DNA from: Bryobacterales bacterium
GTDB lineage: Bacteria; Acidobacteriota; Terriglobia; Bryobacterales; Bryobacteraceae
DNA: 8,598 nt
Reading direction: 5' to 3'
Assembly: GCA_003132865.1 (NCBI GenBank)
Contig: PKYZ01000261.1
Coordinates: 875 to 9,472 of the forward strand
Shown here: positions 1 through 6,607 of the stretch, in pieces
Numbering within the stretch: the first letter of the stretch is position 1
Layout: each line of letters begins with the position of its first letter
Made by a program: the position numbers and the translations under genes
The notes under the pieces: model-generated
What the model was told of the DNA's origin: nothing
Databases searched by the model: none
The model's input: the letters and a program-made list of their open reading frames with translations, nothing else

Positions 1-793
<793 letters not shown>

Positions 794-820
794 GTCCGTC
801 TGCTAACTTGATTCAATTCG

Positions 821-854
821 CCGCGCTCCCCACAAAAGGGGGCGCGGCTTTTTT
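821..854 (+). terminator. Intrinsic terminator of groL
   Basis: CCGCGCTCCCC (821-831) pairs with GGGGGCGCGG (838-847), leaving one unpaired T, across the loop ACAAAA. Six T residues follow at 849-854. This is a strong GC stem plus U-tract, 27 bases after the groL stop, so it should end the groL transcript. The next reading frame begins within a few bases of the T-tract and is therefore probably not cotranscribed with groL. Confidence 0.9.
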
Positions 855-857
855 GCT

Positions 858-1655
858 TTGCGGGCAAACGAAATGATTGGCCCAACTCTCAGCCTCGCGA
901 TCTCGGTACACAGCAACCGCGGCGTGTACGCCCTGCTGCTCGGAACTGGGCTGTCAAAGTCAAGTGGGGTGCCGACCGGATGGGAGATCGTTCAAGATCT
1001 CATCCGCAAGCTGGCCGCGCTCAAAGGCGCCGGCAGTCCCGGAGACGCTGAGACGTGGTACCGGACAGTCTTTGGAAGAGAGCCTGATTACTCGGAGATC
1101 TTGGACGAGATCGCGAAATCTCCCGCCGAAAGAATGCAGTTGCTCAGGGGCTATTTCGAGCCTTCTGAGCAGGAACGGGAAGAAGGCCGCAAACTGCCCA
1201 CTGCGGCACATCGCGCTATCGCGCAGCTTATCGCAAAAGGTTACGTTCAGGTAGTCGTCACTACTAATTTCGATCAGCTCTTGGAACAGGCACTCGTTGA
1301 CGTCGGTATACACCCCATGGTCACCAGCACACCAGACCCGGCGAAAGGCGCTCTACCCCTTGCGCATTCGCGATGCACAGTAGTCAAGGTGAATGGCGAC
1401 TATCTCGACAGCCGATTGAGAAACACAGCCGGCGAACTCGCTCATTACGGAGTTGAGATGGACCAGCTTCTGGATCAGGTATTCGACGAATATGGCTTGA
1501 TCGCGTGTGGCTGGTCGGCTGACTGGGATATCGCGCTCCGGTCCGCAATTGAGCGGTGCCCGAGTCGCCGATTCACGACGTACTGGCCCGCGTACGGCAA
1601 GGTCGGCGATAGAGCGCGGAGTCTCATCAATCATCGCCGTGCGACGGTTTTTTGA
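858..1655 (+). CDS. SIR2-family protein, C-terminally truncated
   Basis: The frame opens at TTG 858; ATG 873 is an alternative start that better matches where the fold begins. Neither has a clear Shine-Dalgarno. Residues (counted from TTG) show a SIR2-type nucleotide fold: GTGLSKSSG at 29-37 is the NAD-binding glycine loop, TTNFD at 135-139 is the TxNxD motif, and LIACGWSADWD precedes the last strands. The position of the catalytic His reads VVKVNGDY, with Asn179 (AAT) instead of His. SIR2 domains in bacterial defence proteins (ThsA, DSR, SIR2-HerA, SIR2-pAgo) hydrolyse NAD+ and usually carry a second domain; here the protein ends at 265 residues, right after the SIR2 fold. It stands alone between the groL terminator and the convergent panC. 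It has more A/T-ending codons than its neighbours, suggesting acquisition by transfer. I see a SIR2 fold; whether it is active or a remnant is open, and I favour remnant. Confidence 0.75.
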   Translation: MRANEMIGPTLSLAISVHSNRGVYALLLGTGLSKSSGVPTGWEIVQDLIRKLAALKGAGSPGDAETWYRTVFGREPDYSEILDEIAKSPAERMQLLRGYFEPSEQEREEGRKLPTAAHRAIAQLIAKGYVQVVVTTNFDQLLEQALVDVGIHPMVTSTPDPAKGALPLAHSRCTVVKVNGDYLDSRLRNTAGELAHYGVEMDQLLDQVFDEYGLIACGWSADWDIALRSAIERCPSRRFTTYWPAYGKVGDRARSLINHRRATVF

Positions 1656-1734
1656 GATCGGTCTCCGGCATTTCTCTGCCATGCCGGCGCTCTGCTGCGC
1701 GCTTCCAGCGCCTTGCTTAGCAACTCAGTTGCAA

Positions 1735-2604
1735 TTAGGCTTGAACGGAAGAATCCGCGGCATGAACGGGCGGATCGCATCGTATGTTGTCGATCAACCG
1801 CGTCCGGCCCACCCACACCGCCGCGGCCACCCGTACGGGACCGGCGATCGATTCCACCGGCTGCATCTCAGCATCGCCGGCAATCTCCAGATACTCCACC
1901 CGCATGCGCGGCTCCGCCGCCAGCACCTCGCGCGCCGCGCGCTTCACCGCCTCTGCGCCAGTCTCTCCCGCCGCGATGCGCTGCTCCGCCACGCGCAAAG
2001 CCTGGTAAAGCCGCGGCGCAATGGCCCGCTCTTCCGCGCTCAGATGCCGGTTGCGCGAGCTGAGCGCCAGCCCGTCCGGCTCGCGCACGGTGGGCACTCC
2101 GGCGATCTGCACGGGCAGGTTCAGATCCTGCACCATGCGGCGGATCACCGCCAACTGCTGCGCGTCCTTTTCCCCGAAATACGCGCGGTCCGGCTGCACG
2201 ATCTGGAACAGTTTCAGCACTACGGTGGCCACGCCGCGGAAATGGCCCGGCCGGAAGCGCCCTTCCATATGGTCCGCTACGCGCCCCACTTCCACGAAGG
2301 TGACTTGCGGCTGCGGATACATCTCCTCCACCGGCGGCGCGAATACTACATCCACGCCCCGTGCCGCGCAAAATGCCAGGTCCGCTTCCAGCGGCCGCGG
2401 ATATCGAGCGTAGTCCTCGCTCTGGTTGAATTGAATCGGGTTGACGAAGATGCTCAGCGCCACCGAGGCGGATGCCGCGCGCGCTTCGTCAATGAGCCGG
2501 CCATGACCTGCGTGCAGCGCGCCCATGGTCGGCACGAAACCGAGCGGACGCCGCGTCTGCGCGAGCCAGCCACGGAAGTCCGCGATCGAGTGGACGATGC
2601 GCAA
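1735..2604 (-). CDS. panC: Pantothenate synthetase (pantoate--beta-alanine ligase)
   Basis: The enzyme joins (R)-pantoate and beta-alanine using ATP, via pantoyl-adenylate, to make pantothenate in the cytoplasm. All family motifs are present: PTMGALHAGH at residues 25-34 with the HxGH nucleotide-binding signature, FVNPIQF at 53-59, GRFRPGHFRGV around 115-125, YFGEKDAQQL at 142-151, and LALSSRN at 179-185 (the KMSKS-like loop). The length of 289 aa is normal. The start is TTG at 2604; it gives the expected N-terminus, and the first internal Met (27) would remove the active-site loop. A purine-rich AGGGG (2615-2619), spanning the end of panB, can serve as ribosome site. The gene begins 7 bases after the panB stop, so it is cotranscribed and probably translationally coupled. 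The C-terminus runs about 15 residues past the conserved TRLIDN. Confidence 0.97.
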   Translation of the reverse strand: MRIVHSIADFRGWLAQTRRPLGFVPTMGALHAGHGRLIDEARAASASVALSIFVNPIQFNQSEDYARYPRPLEADLAFCAARGVDVVFAPPVEEMYPQPQVTFVEVGRVADHMEGRFRPGHFRGVATVVLKLFQIVQPDRAYFGEKDAQQLAVIRRMVQDLNLPVQIAGVPTVREPDGLALSSRNRHLSAEERAIAPRLYQALRVAEQRIAAGETGAEAVKRAAREVLAAEPRMRVEYLEIAGDAEMQPVESIAGPVRVAAAVWVGRTRLIDNIRCDPPVHAADSSVQA

Positions 2605-2611
2605 ACCTACT

Positions 2612-3451
2612 TTACCCCTGCTTTAGCCCGGCCACCAGATCCGTCGCGACACGCTGGCTCACTGCCGGAAATCGGGCCGTCCGCACGTCATCGGCATACG
2701 CTTTGGCGGCGGCCACGGTCTGCTCGCCCAAATCCGCGTAGCGCCTCACGAACGATGGCACGGCGTCTTGCGAGAGTCCCAGCATGTCGAAGCTGACCAG
2801 CACCTGGCCATCGCAATGCGGCCCGGCCCCGATGCCAATCGTCGGAATGCGCAAATCGGCCGTGACCGCTTGCGCCACGCCGGCTGGAATGGACTCCAGC
2901 ACCACGGCAAATACGCCCGCCTCTTCCAGCGCCTGCGCGTCCGCCAACAACAACTCGGCATCTTCCTCCAGCCTGGCCTGCTGCCGGAATCCGCCGAGCT
3001 GATGCACGGACTGCGGCAGGAGTCCCAGGTGGCCCATCACCGGAATCCCGGCTTCCACCAAGCGGGCCGCCGCTTCCACGGCTGCTCCGCCGCCTTCGAT
3101 CTTCACCGCCGCCGCGCCGCCTTCCTGAATCAGGCGTCCCGCATTCCGGAGCGCCTCAGCCACGCTGACTTGATACGTCAGGAAGGGCATATCGGCCACC
3201 ACCAACGCCCGCTGCACGCCCCGGCTCACCGCGCGCGTGTGATGCACCATCGCGTCCAGTGTCACCGGCAAGGTGGTCTCGTAGCCCAACACCACCATTC
3301 CCAGCGAATCGCCCACCAGCAGTATGTCAATGCCTGCGCGGTCCAGCAGGCGCGCCATGGTGTAGTCGTAAGCCGTCAGCATGGCGATCTTCTCGCCCCG
3401 CTGCTTCTTGGCTTCCAGATCGGGCAGCCGGATCCGCTTCGTGTCAGTCAC
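2612..3451 (-). CDS. panB: 3-methyl-2-oxobutanoate hydroxymethyltransferase (ketopantoate hydroxymethyltransferase)
   Basis: PanB transfers a hydroxymethyl group from 5,10-methylene-tetrahydrofolate to 2-oxoisovalerate, giving ketopantoate, the first committed step to pantothenate. It is a (beta/alpha)8 barrel needing Mg2+. From the GTG start at 3451 the protein has 279 aa, normal for the family. Visible are MLTAYDY (24-30), VGDSLGMVVLGY (46-57) with metal ligand Asp48, VADMPF with Asp87, AVKIEGG with Lys117 and Glu119, MGHLGLLPQSV (139-149), and VLESIP with the catalytic Glu186. The frame stays open upstream to 3523, but that would add 24 unlike residues inside the previous gene. The GTG has an AGGAG six bases upstream and leads directly into the conserved KRIRLPDL segment. 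It overlaps the upstream gene by 8 bases and lies 7 bases before panC. Confidence 0.97.
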   Translation of the reverse strand: MTDTKRIRLPDLEAKKQRGEKIAMLTAYDYTMARLLDRAGIDILLVGDSLGMVVLGYETTLPVTLDAMVHHTRAVSRGVQRALVVADMPFLTYQVSVAEALRNAGRLIQEGGAAAVKIEGGGAAVEAAARLVEAGIPVMGHLGLLPQSVHQLGGFRQQARLEEDAELLLADAQALEEAGVFAVVLESIPAGVAQAVTADLRIPTIGIGAGPHCDGQVLVSFDMLGLSQDAVPSFVRRYADLGEQTVAAAKAYADDVRTARFPAVSQRVATDLVAGLKQG

Positions 3452-4319
3452 GCCGTTCTCCTTTCCGCAAGAGTTCCTGGATGGCGCCGGCTTGAACTTC
3501 CGCAAGGCCTCTTTGGCGGGCAATTTCCAGAGTTGCGAGTCCCGCGGCGCGATACAAGCTCTCGACCACCGCCGGAGCTTTCGCCAGCGCCGCCAGATGA
3601 CCGCGCACCGTATCGGCGTCGCCGCGCGCGATCAGACCGGTCAGTGCCGCCGCAGGTCCGAGCTGCAACTCGTTCTTCACGCTGGTCCGCGCCAGCGGTT
3701 CGAGCGCCCGCCGCGCGGCGCCTTCTTCCACGCCGGCCTCTCTCATCAGCATAACAGCGGTGGACATCAGCGCGGTCACGTAATTGCTCGCCATCACTGC
3801 GGCGGCGTGATACAGGGGCCGCGACGCGGCGGGAACATGCAGCGTCAGCCCATCCAGCAGGCCCACCAGGCGCTCGGCCCACGCGGTCGCTTCGCGCGCG
3901 CCGTCGATGGCGAACGCCACGCCCGGCAGAACGCGGACACCTTCCTCCGGATTCGCGACCGTTTGCAAAGGATGCAGCGTGCCGCATGCGACACCCGCCG
4001 CCAGTGCGGCTAGAGCTTCCGGGCCGCGGGCGCCGCTGGTGTGCAGCGCTGTTCCGCGATGCATGCCCGACCCCGCCAGCACGCGCGCCACATCGCCAAT
4101 GGCGTCGTCACGAACCGCAATCAGGACGCGCGCGGCGTGTTGCGGGATCTCGGCGTACGAAGCGGCCTTCGCGCCGCCACCCACGAATGCGGCTGCCAGC
4201 GCGGCGTGCTCCGGACTGCGGCTGGCGACCGCCGCGATTGATTCCCCACGCTGGCGCAGCAGATGTCCGAGAGCCTGCCCCATTCTGCCCGCTCCCGCGA
4301 TTGCGATTGGCTCTGGCAC
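3444..4319 (-). CDS. Rossmann-like/DUF2520 oxidoreductase, probable PanG-type ketopantoate reductase
   Basis: The protein has 291 aa. Residues 5-14 (IAIAGAGRMG) form a GxGxxG dinucleotide-binding loop at the extreme N-terminus. The Rossmann half carries VLIAVRDDAIGDVA (about 65-78) and HTSGARG. The C-terminal half begins at the HPLQTVANPEEG segment and contains the helical DUF2520 part, with YHAAAVMASNYVTAL and SVKNELQLGP. This layout resembles PanE and other 6-phosphogluconate-dehydrogenase-like reductases. From family knowledge, PanG of Francisella is an alternative NADPH-dependent ketopantoate reductase of this kind. The gene is first in the operon, overlaps panB by 8 bases, and neither panE nor ilvC is in the window, so reduction of ketopantoate to pantoate is the best inference. 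The start is GTG 4319, which places the Rossmann strand at residue 5; upstream there is only a weak purine run (GAAAG). The fold is certain; the substrate is inferred. Confidence 0.85.
   Translation of the reverse strand: MPEPIAIAGAGRMGQALGHLLRQRGESIAAVASRSPEHAALAAAFVGGGAKAASYAEIPQHAARVLIAVRDDAIGDVARVLAGSGMHRGTALHTSGARGPEALAALAAGVACGTLHPLQTVANPEEGVRVLPGVAFAIDGAREATAWAERLVGLLDGLTLHVPAASRPLYHAAAVMASNYVTALMSTAVMLMREAGVEEGAARRALEPLARTSVKNELQLGPAAALTGLIARGDADTVRGHLAALAKAPAVVESLYRAAGLATLEIARQRGLAEVQAGAIQELLRKGERRD
3458..3462 (-). promoter_or_regulatory. Ribosome binding site that fixes the panB start
   Basis: On the minus strand AGGAG is followed by the 6-base spacer AACGGC and then GTG (3451-3449). 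This is the best Shine-Dalgarno in the operon. It lies inside the last codons of the upstream oxidoreductase gene, which argues for the GTG start and for translational coupling. Confidence 0.8.
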
Positions 4320-4472
4320 CGGCTTTCAGTGTAGCGTGCGGCGCGCAGCACCGGGGATGGAGTACTAGAACTACATGGACATTGATACCCACATTTGCGC
4401 ATGCCTAATACCCCTATTTTTTGGCTTCGTGCGGTAATTTTCATGGGTTGTTGTGCGAAATTGGGCGGCACA
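4320..4472. other. Short intergenic region upstream of the pantothenate operon
   Basis: No gene is visible here. On the minus strand a TACACT (4333-4328) could be a -10 box, which would put transcription almost at the GTG 4319, giving a nearly leaderless message; no matching -35 is evident. An imperfect direct repeat lies at 4383-4396 and 4406-4419 (11 of 14 bases match). A GAAC at 4368-4371 matches the target tetranucleotide reported for IS91 elements. Homology to the IS91 transposase begins only at about 4473, so the left edge of the element is somewhere in or near this stretch. Confidence 0.4.
4383..4419. repeat. Imperfect 14-bp direct repeat pair
   Basis: TGATACCCACATTT at 4383-4396 and TAATACCCCTATTT at 4406-4419 share 11 of 14 bases, start to start 23 bases. 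They lie between the operon start and the transposase remnant. They could be protein binding sites or chance in a locally AT-richer stretch. Confidence 0.35.
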
Positions 4473-5106
4473 GTGTTCCGGCGCTTGTTTCTAGAATCTT
4501 TACAGAAAGCATTCGATGCCGGCAAACTGCAGTTCTTCGGCGCCTTGGATTCCTTGCGCGAAGCGAGGGGTTTTGCCCGCTGTATCGCCCGCGCCAAAAA
4601 CTCCGAATGGGTGGTCTACGCCAAGCGGCCCTTTGCGGGACCCGAGCAGGTGCTCGACTATGTGGGCCGCTATACCCACCGCGTGGCCCTCTCCAACAAC
4701 CGGCTGCTGGATATCGAAAACGGCCAGGTCCGTTTCCAGTGGAAGAACTTATCGGGACAGCGGCCAGACCCAAACGATGACTTTATCGGCAGACGAGTTC
4801 ATCCGGCGGTTCTTACTGCATGTGTTGCCGAACGGTTTCCAACGCATTCGCTACTACGGTTTTCTGGGAAATCGTTACCGGCAACAGAAACTTGCCCAGT
4901 GTCGCCGCTTACTCGGCATGCCGATGCCAAACCCAGACACCGTTGCCACGCCGGAGCGGGACTACCGCGACCACTACGAACGCCTCACCGGTTGTTCGTT
5001 GCGGCAGTGTCCGCAATGCTTGCGCGGTCACATGGTAACCGTCGCCATCCTGCCAAGATTAGAGAGATGTCCCTGCCATGCTCCAATCACCATCGATTCG
5101 TCATGA
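4473..5106 (+). pseudogene. IS91-family (HUH/Y2) transposase, 5'-truncated and frameshifted
   Basis: Frame 3 from 4473 reads VFRRLFLESLQKAFDAGKLQ, then WVVYAKRPFAGPEQVLDY and VGRYTHRVALSNNRLL. These are hallmark segments of the rolling-circle Y2 transposases of IS91/ISCR elements, including the tyrosine-bearing YVGRYTHR segment. After RFQWKN the match moves to frame 1: YRDSGQTQTMTLSADEFIRR, LLHVLPNGFQRIRYYGFLGN, and a C-terminal CPQCLRGHM cysteine pair, ending at TGA 5104. Removing one T at 4749/4750 (AACTTATCGG to AACTATCGG) restores WKNYRDSG, so a single-base insertion broke the frame. The N-terminal zinc-binding domain and the HUH metal-binding motif are absent, so roughly the first half of the gene is lost. 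The remnant cannot encode an active transposase. Only one inactivating indel in the remaining part suggests fairly recent decay. Confidence 0.88.
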
Positions 5107-5132
5107 GCGCCACTCCCGACCCGAAACTCGCC

Positions 5133-5165
5133 ACTCCACGGGGCTGGCCAGGGCCAGTGTGGAGT
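5133..5165 (+). repeat. Hairpin 27 bases behind the IS91 transposase stop
   Basis: ACTCCAC (5133-5139) pairs with GTGGAGT (5159-5165). Inside, CTGGC (5144-5148) pairs with GCCAG (5153-5157) around a 4-base loop. There is no T-tract after it, so it is not a typical intrinsic terminator. Rolling-circle IS91 elements end in a hairpin-containing oriIS downstream of the transposase gene, and this could be part of such an end; that role is inference. Confidence 0.5.
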
Positions 5166-5381
5166 CGAAGTGTGACCTGGACATTCCTATCGGACTCCCT
5201 CAACGCGCTGCGTGCCAGCCACATGCCAACTCTTCACCTGCTCCTGAGCAAGCCAGACGATTCAAAACTCATAGTCCGACCATTCTTAGCCCACCGCCGC
5301 GGCCACGAACTGTCCTCTGTTTTCCTCAGCCTCGTCCGCCGCGTCGGGCCAAAAATGCTCTGCATTATGGCTTATGGTCTT

Positions 5382-5397
5382 CCTGTCCACGGACAGG
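5382..5397. repeat. Perfect palindrome, 7-bp arms (first of three abutting structures)
   Basis: CCTGTCC (5382-5388), centre AC, GGACAGG (5391-5397). A folded strand would have a 6-bp stem with a 4-base loop. It is immediately followed by the left arm of the next inverted repeat at 5398. Confidence 0.75.
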
Positions 5398-5478
5398 GCC
5401 TTGTTCCAGCGAAAGCCTTATAGTAGAGTCGGGTTGTTGAGGCCAGACGACATCTGAAGATTCGTTTGGGAACAAGGC
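5398..5478. repeat. Inverted repeat, 10-bp perfect arms, 61-base interior
   Basis: GCCTTGTTCC at 5398-5407 is the exact reverse complement of GGAACAAGGC at 5469-5478. A further CGAA (5410-5413) and TTCG (5461-5464) can pair just inside. The arms contain CTTG and GTTC (and their complements), the two target tetranucleotides reported for IS91. The outer edges abut the palindrome ending at 5397 and the inverted repeat starting at 5479. Confidence 0.75.
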
Positions 5479-5552
5479 ACAACCCGCTGCTCGACAACTC
5501 TGGTCAAGACGTTTCATGCGCACTGGGGGTCGAAGTCGTAGCAGCGGGTTGT
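5479..5552. repeat. Inverted repeat, 13-bp perfect arms extended to 17 bp with one bulge
   Basis: ACAACCCGCTGCT (5479-5491) is the exact reverse complement of AGCAGCGGGTTGT (5540-5552). CGAC (5492-5495) continues pairing with GTCG (5535-5538), skipping T5539. The interior is 39 bases. GGGTTGT at 5431-5437 is a third copy of part of the right arm and could pair with the left arm instead, giving alternative folds. Confidence 0.75.
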
Positions 5553-5694
5553 CCGCTCCGCTCACACGTATCCGCAAACGATGCGTGAAAGCAAGAGCTA
5601 AAACGATCTGGCGGCATTGGAGTTTTTCCAGAGCAGGTCGGCCGCTTCTGTGGAAATCTCTGCAAATCTCAAACACCTCCTGAAGCCACTATAA

Positions 5695-5726
5695 GGGGGT
5701 TCGCACCCCGTCAACTGCGTCAACTG
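5695..5726 (+). repeat. GGGG/CCCC hairpin followed by tandem CGTCAACTG x2
   Basis: A four-G run within 5695-5699 pairs with CCCC (5706-5709) around a loop containing GTTCGCA. The 9-base unit CGTCAACTG then occurs twice in direct tandem (5709-5726). The pair lies 54 bases before the uppP ATG, in its probable leader or promoter region. The role is unknown. Confidence 0.5.
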
Positions 5727-5734
5727 GCGGATGT

Positions 5735-5763
5735 TTGGTGTTGGGCACAAAATCAGGTACCAT
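5735..5763 (+). promoter_or_regulatory. Weak candidate sigma-70 promoter for uppP-ftsK
   Basis: TTGGTG (5735-5740) and TACCAT (5758-5763) are separated by 17 bases, with 3 of 6 and 4 of 6 matches to the -35 and -10 consensus. Transcription would start near 5770, leaving a leader of about 10 bases before ATG 5780. That fits the absence of a Shine-Dalgarno there. The evidence is only pattern similarity. Confidence 0.3.
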
Positions 5764-5779
5764 TCCCTTTTGCACTAAC

Positions 5780-6607
5780 ATGCCTATCTACCAAGTGATC
5801 GTGTTGGCGATTGTGCAAGGCCTGACGGAATTTTTGCCCATCAGCAGCACGGCGCACCTCTATCTGACGTCGTGGCTGCTGGGCTGGCGGACCGAAAGCC
5901 TGACGTTCGATATTGCGCTGCACATTGGCACGCTGCTGGCGGTGGTGATTTACTTTGCGCGCGATTGGGTGCAGATCATCGCGCACGGATTCGGGATTCG
6001 CTGGGGACGCGACGAGGAGCTGGAACGCAACACCGGGCTGCTATGGCTGCTGGCGATCGGATCGATTCCGGTGGGGATTGCGGGGTTGGTGTTCAACAAG
6101 CAGGCGGAAGGCCCGTGGCGTAACCCGATGGTGATCGGCACGATGATGGTGGCGATCGGGATCGTGATGGGGATCGCCGAGTGGATGGGGCGCAAGACGC
6201 GCGACATTTCCGGAGTGAACTTTGTGGATGCCGGAACTATTGGGCTCGCGCAGGCGCTGGCGGTGGTGCCCGGAGTTTCCCGCAGCGGCATCACGATCAC
6301 GGCCGGTTTGTTCCGCAATATAAATCGGGAGGCTGCCGCGCGCTACTCCTTCCTGCTCTCGACGCCCGCCATAGGGGCGGCGGCGGCCAAGGCTGTCTAC
6401 GACCTGATCAAGCACAAAGCCTTTGATCCCAACATGGAAACCGCGCTGGCGGTGGGGATCGCGGTGAGCGCCATTACGGGGATGATCGTGATCGCCTGGT
6501 TCCTGCGCTTCCTGCGCCGCCGCAGCTTGTGGTTTTTTGTGTTTTATCGCATTATTTTTGGCATAATGGTGCTTGCTCTGGCTTTCTTCCGCCGGCCAGC
6601 GGGATGA
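5780..6607 (+). CDS. uppP: Undecaprenyl-diphosphatase UppP (BacA family)
   Basis: This integral membrane phosphatase converts undecaprenyl diphosphate to the monophosphate, recycling the lipid carrier of peptidoglycan and other envelope polymers; overproduction of BacA gives bacitracin resistance. The protein has 275 aa, as in the family. [15 protein letters not shown] (13-27) is the first active-site motif, with Gln13/Glu17 of the (E/Q)xxxE signature and His26. PGVSRSG (164-170) is the second, with Arg168. About seven to eight hydrophobic segments are interrupted by short charged loops; the last ends in a run of Phe/Ile/Leu before FFRRPAG. ATG 5780 is chosen because it starts the conserved [15 protein letters not shown] helix; the frame is open to 5735 but the extra 15 residues are unlike the family. 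No Shine-Dalgarno precedes it. The stop overlaps the ftsK start (ATGA, 6604-6607). Confidence 0.97.
   Translation: MPIYQVIVLAIVQGLTEFLPISSTAHLYLTSWLLGWRTESLTFDIALHIGTLLAVVIYFARDWVQIIAHGFGIRWGRDEELERNTGLLWLLAIGSIPVGIAGLVFNKQAEGPWRNPMVIGTMMVAIGIVMGIAEWMGRKTRDISGVNFVDAGTIGLAQALAVVPGVSRSGITITAGLFRNINREAAARYSFLLSTPAIGAAAAKAVYDLIKHKAFDPNMETALAVGIAVSAITGMIVIAWFLRFLRRRSLWFFVFYRIIFGIMVLALAFFRRPAG

Larger units (their letters stand above)
5107..5779. other. Gene-free stretch with dense inverted repeats between the IS91 remnant and uppP
   Basis: I find no convincing gene in this stretch. Frames up to about 100 codons exist on both strands (for example minus 5676-5365), but they show no recognisable motif and no ribosome site, and cut across the repeats. 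The left part is probably the non-coding tail of the IS91-family element. Listed separately are a hairpin just behind the transposase stop (5133-5165), three abutting palindromes (5382-5552), a GGGG/CCCC hairpin at 5695-5709 with a 9-base tandem duplication, and a weak candidate promoter for uppP. The local base composition is less GC-rich than the flanking genes. Confidence 0.6.

Noticed and set aside
858..1655. A complete SIR2-based defence system (Thoeris, DSR, SIR2-HerA or SIR2-pAgo)
   Set aside because: No second effector or sensor domain or partner gene is present; the neighbours are groL and pantothenate genes.
1720..1732. Small hairpin GCAAC-TCA-GTTGC just after the panC stop as a terminator
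   Set aside because: Only 5 bp and no T-tract on either strand, so it is too weak to call.
1507..2796. Long plus-strand open frame (429 codons) opposite panC
   Set aside because: Arg/His/Pro-rich translation typical of the antisense of a GC-rich gene, no motif, and panC on the other strand has every family signature. Only its first part is discussed, as a possible shifted SIR2 end.
3452..3523. Upstream extension of panB to 3523
   Set aside because: It adds 24 residues unlike PanB inside the preceding gene, while GTG 3451 has a good AGGAG and the expected N-terminus.
2768..3754. Plus-strand open frame (328 codons) opposite panB and the oxidoreductase gene
   Set aside because: It spans the antisense of two well-supported genes and its composition is Gln/His/Arg-rich with no recognisable domain.
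5365..5676. 103-codon minus-strand frame in the gap before uppP
   Set aside because: No similarity I recognise, no Shine-Dalgarno, and it runs through the abutting inverted repeats, which explain the sequence better.
5695..5712. T-arm-like GGGGGTTCGCACCCC suggesting a tRNA end
   Set aside because: The invariant A of the TTCRA loop is missing, and no acceptor, D or anticodon arm can be found upstream.
6528..6570. AT-rich stretch with CATAAT near the end of uppP as a promoter for ftsK
   Set aside because: The AT-richness follows from Phe/Ile/Tyr codons of the last membrane helix, the -35 is poor with 19-base spacing, and the ATGA overlap favours coupling.
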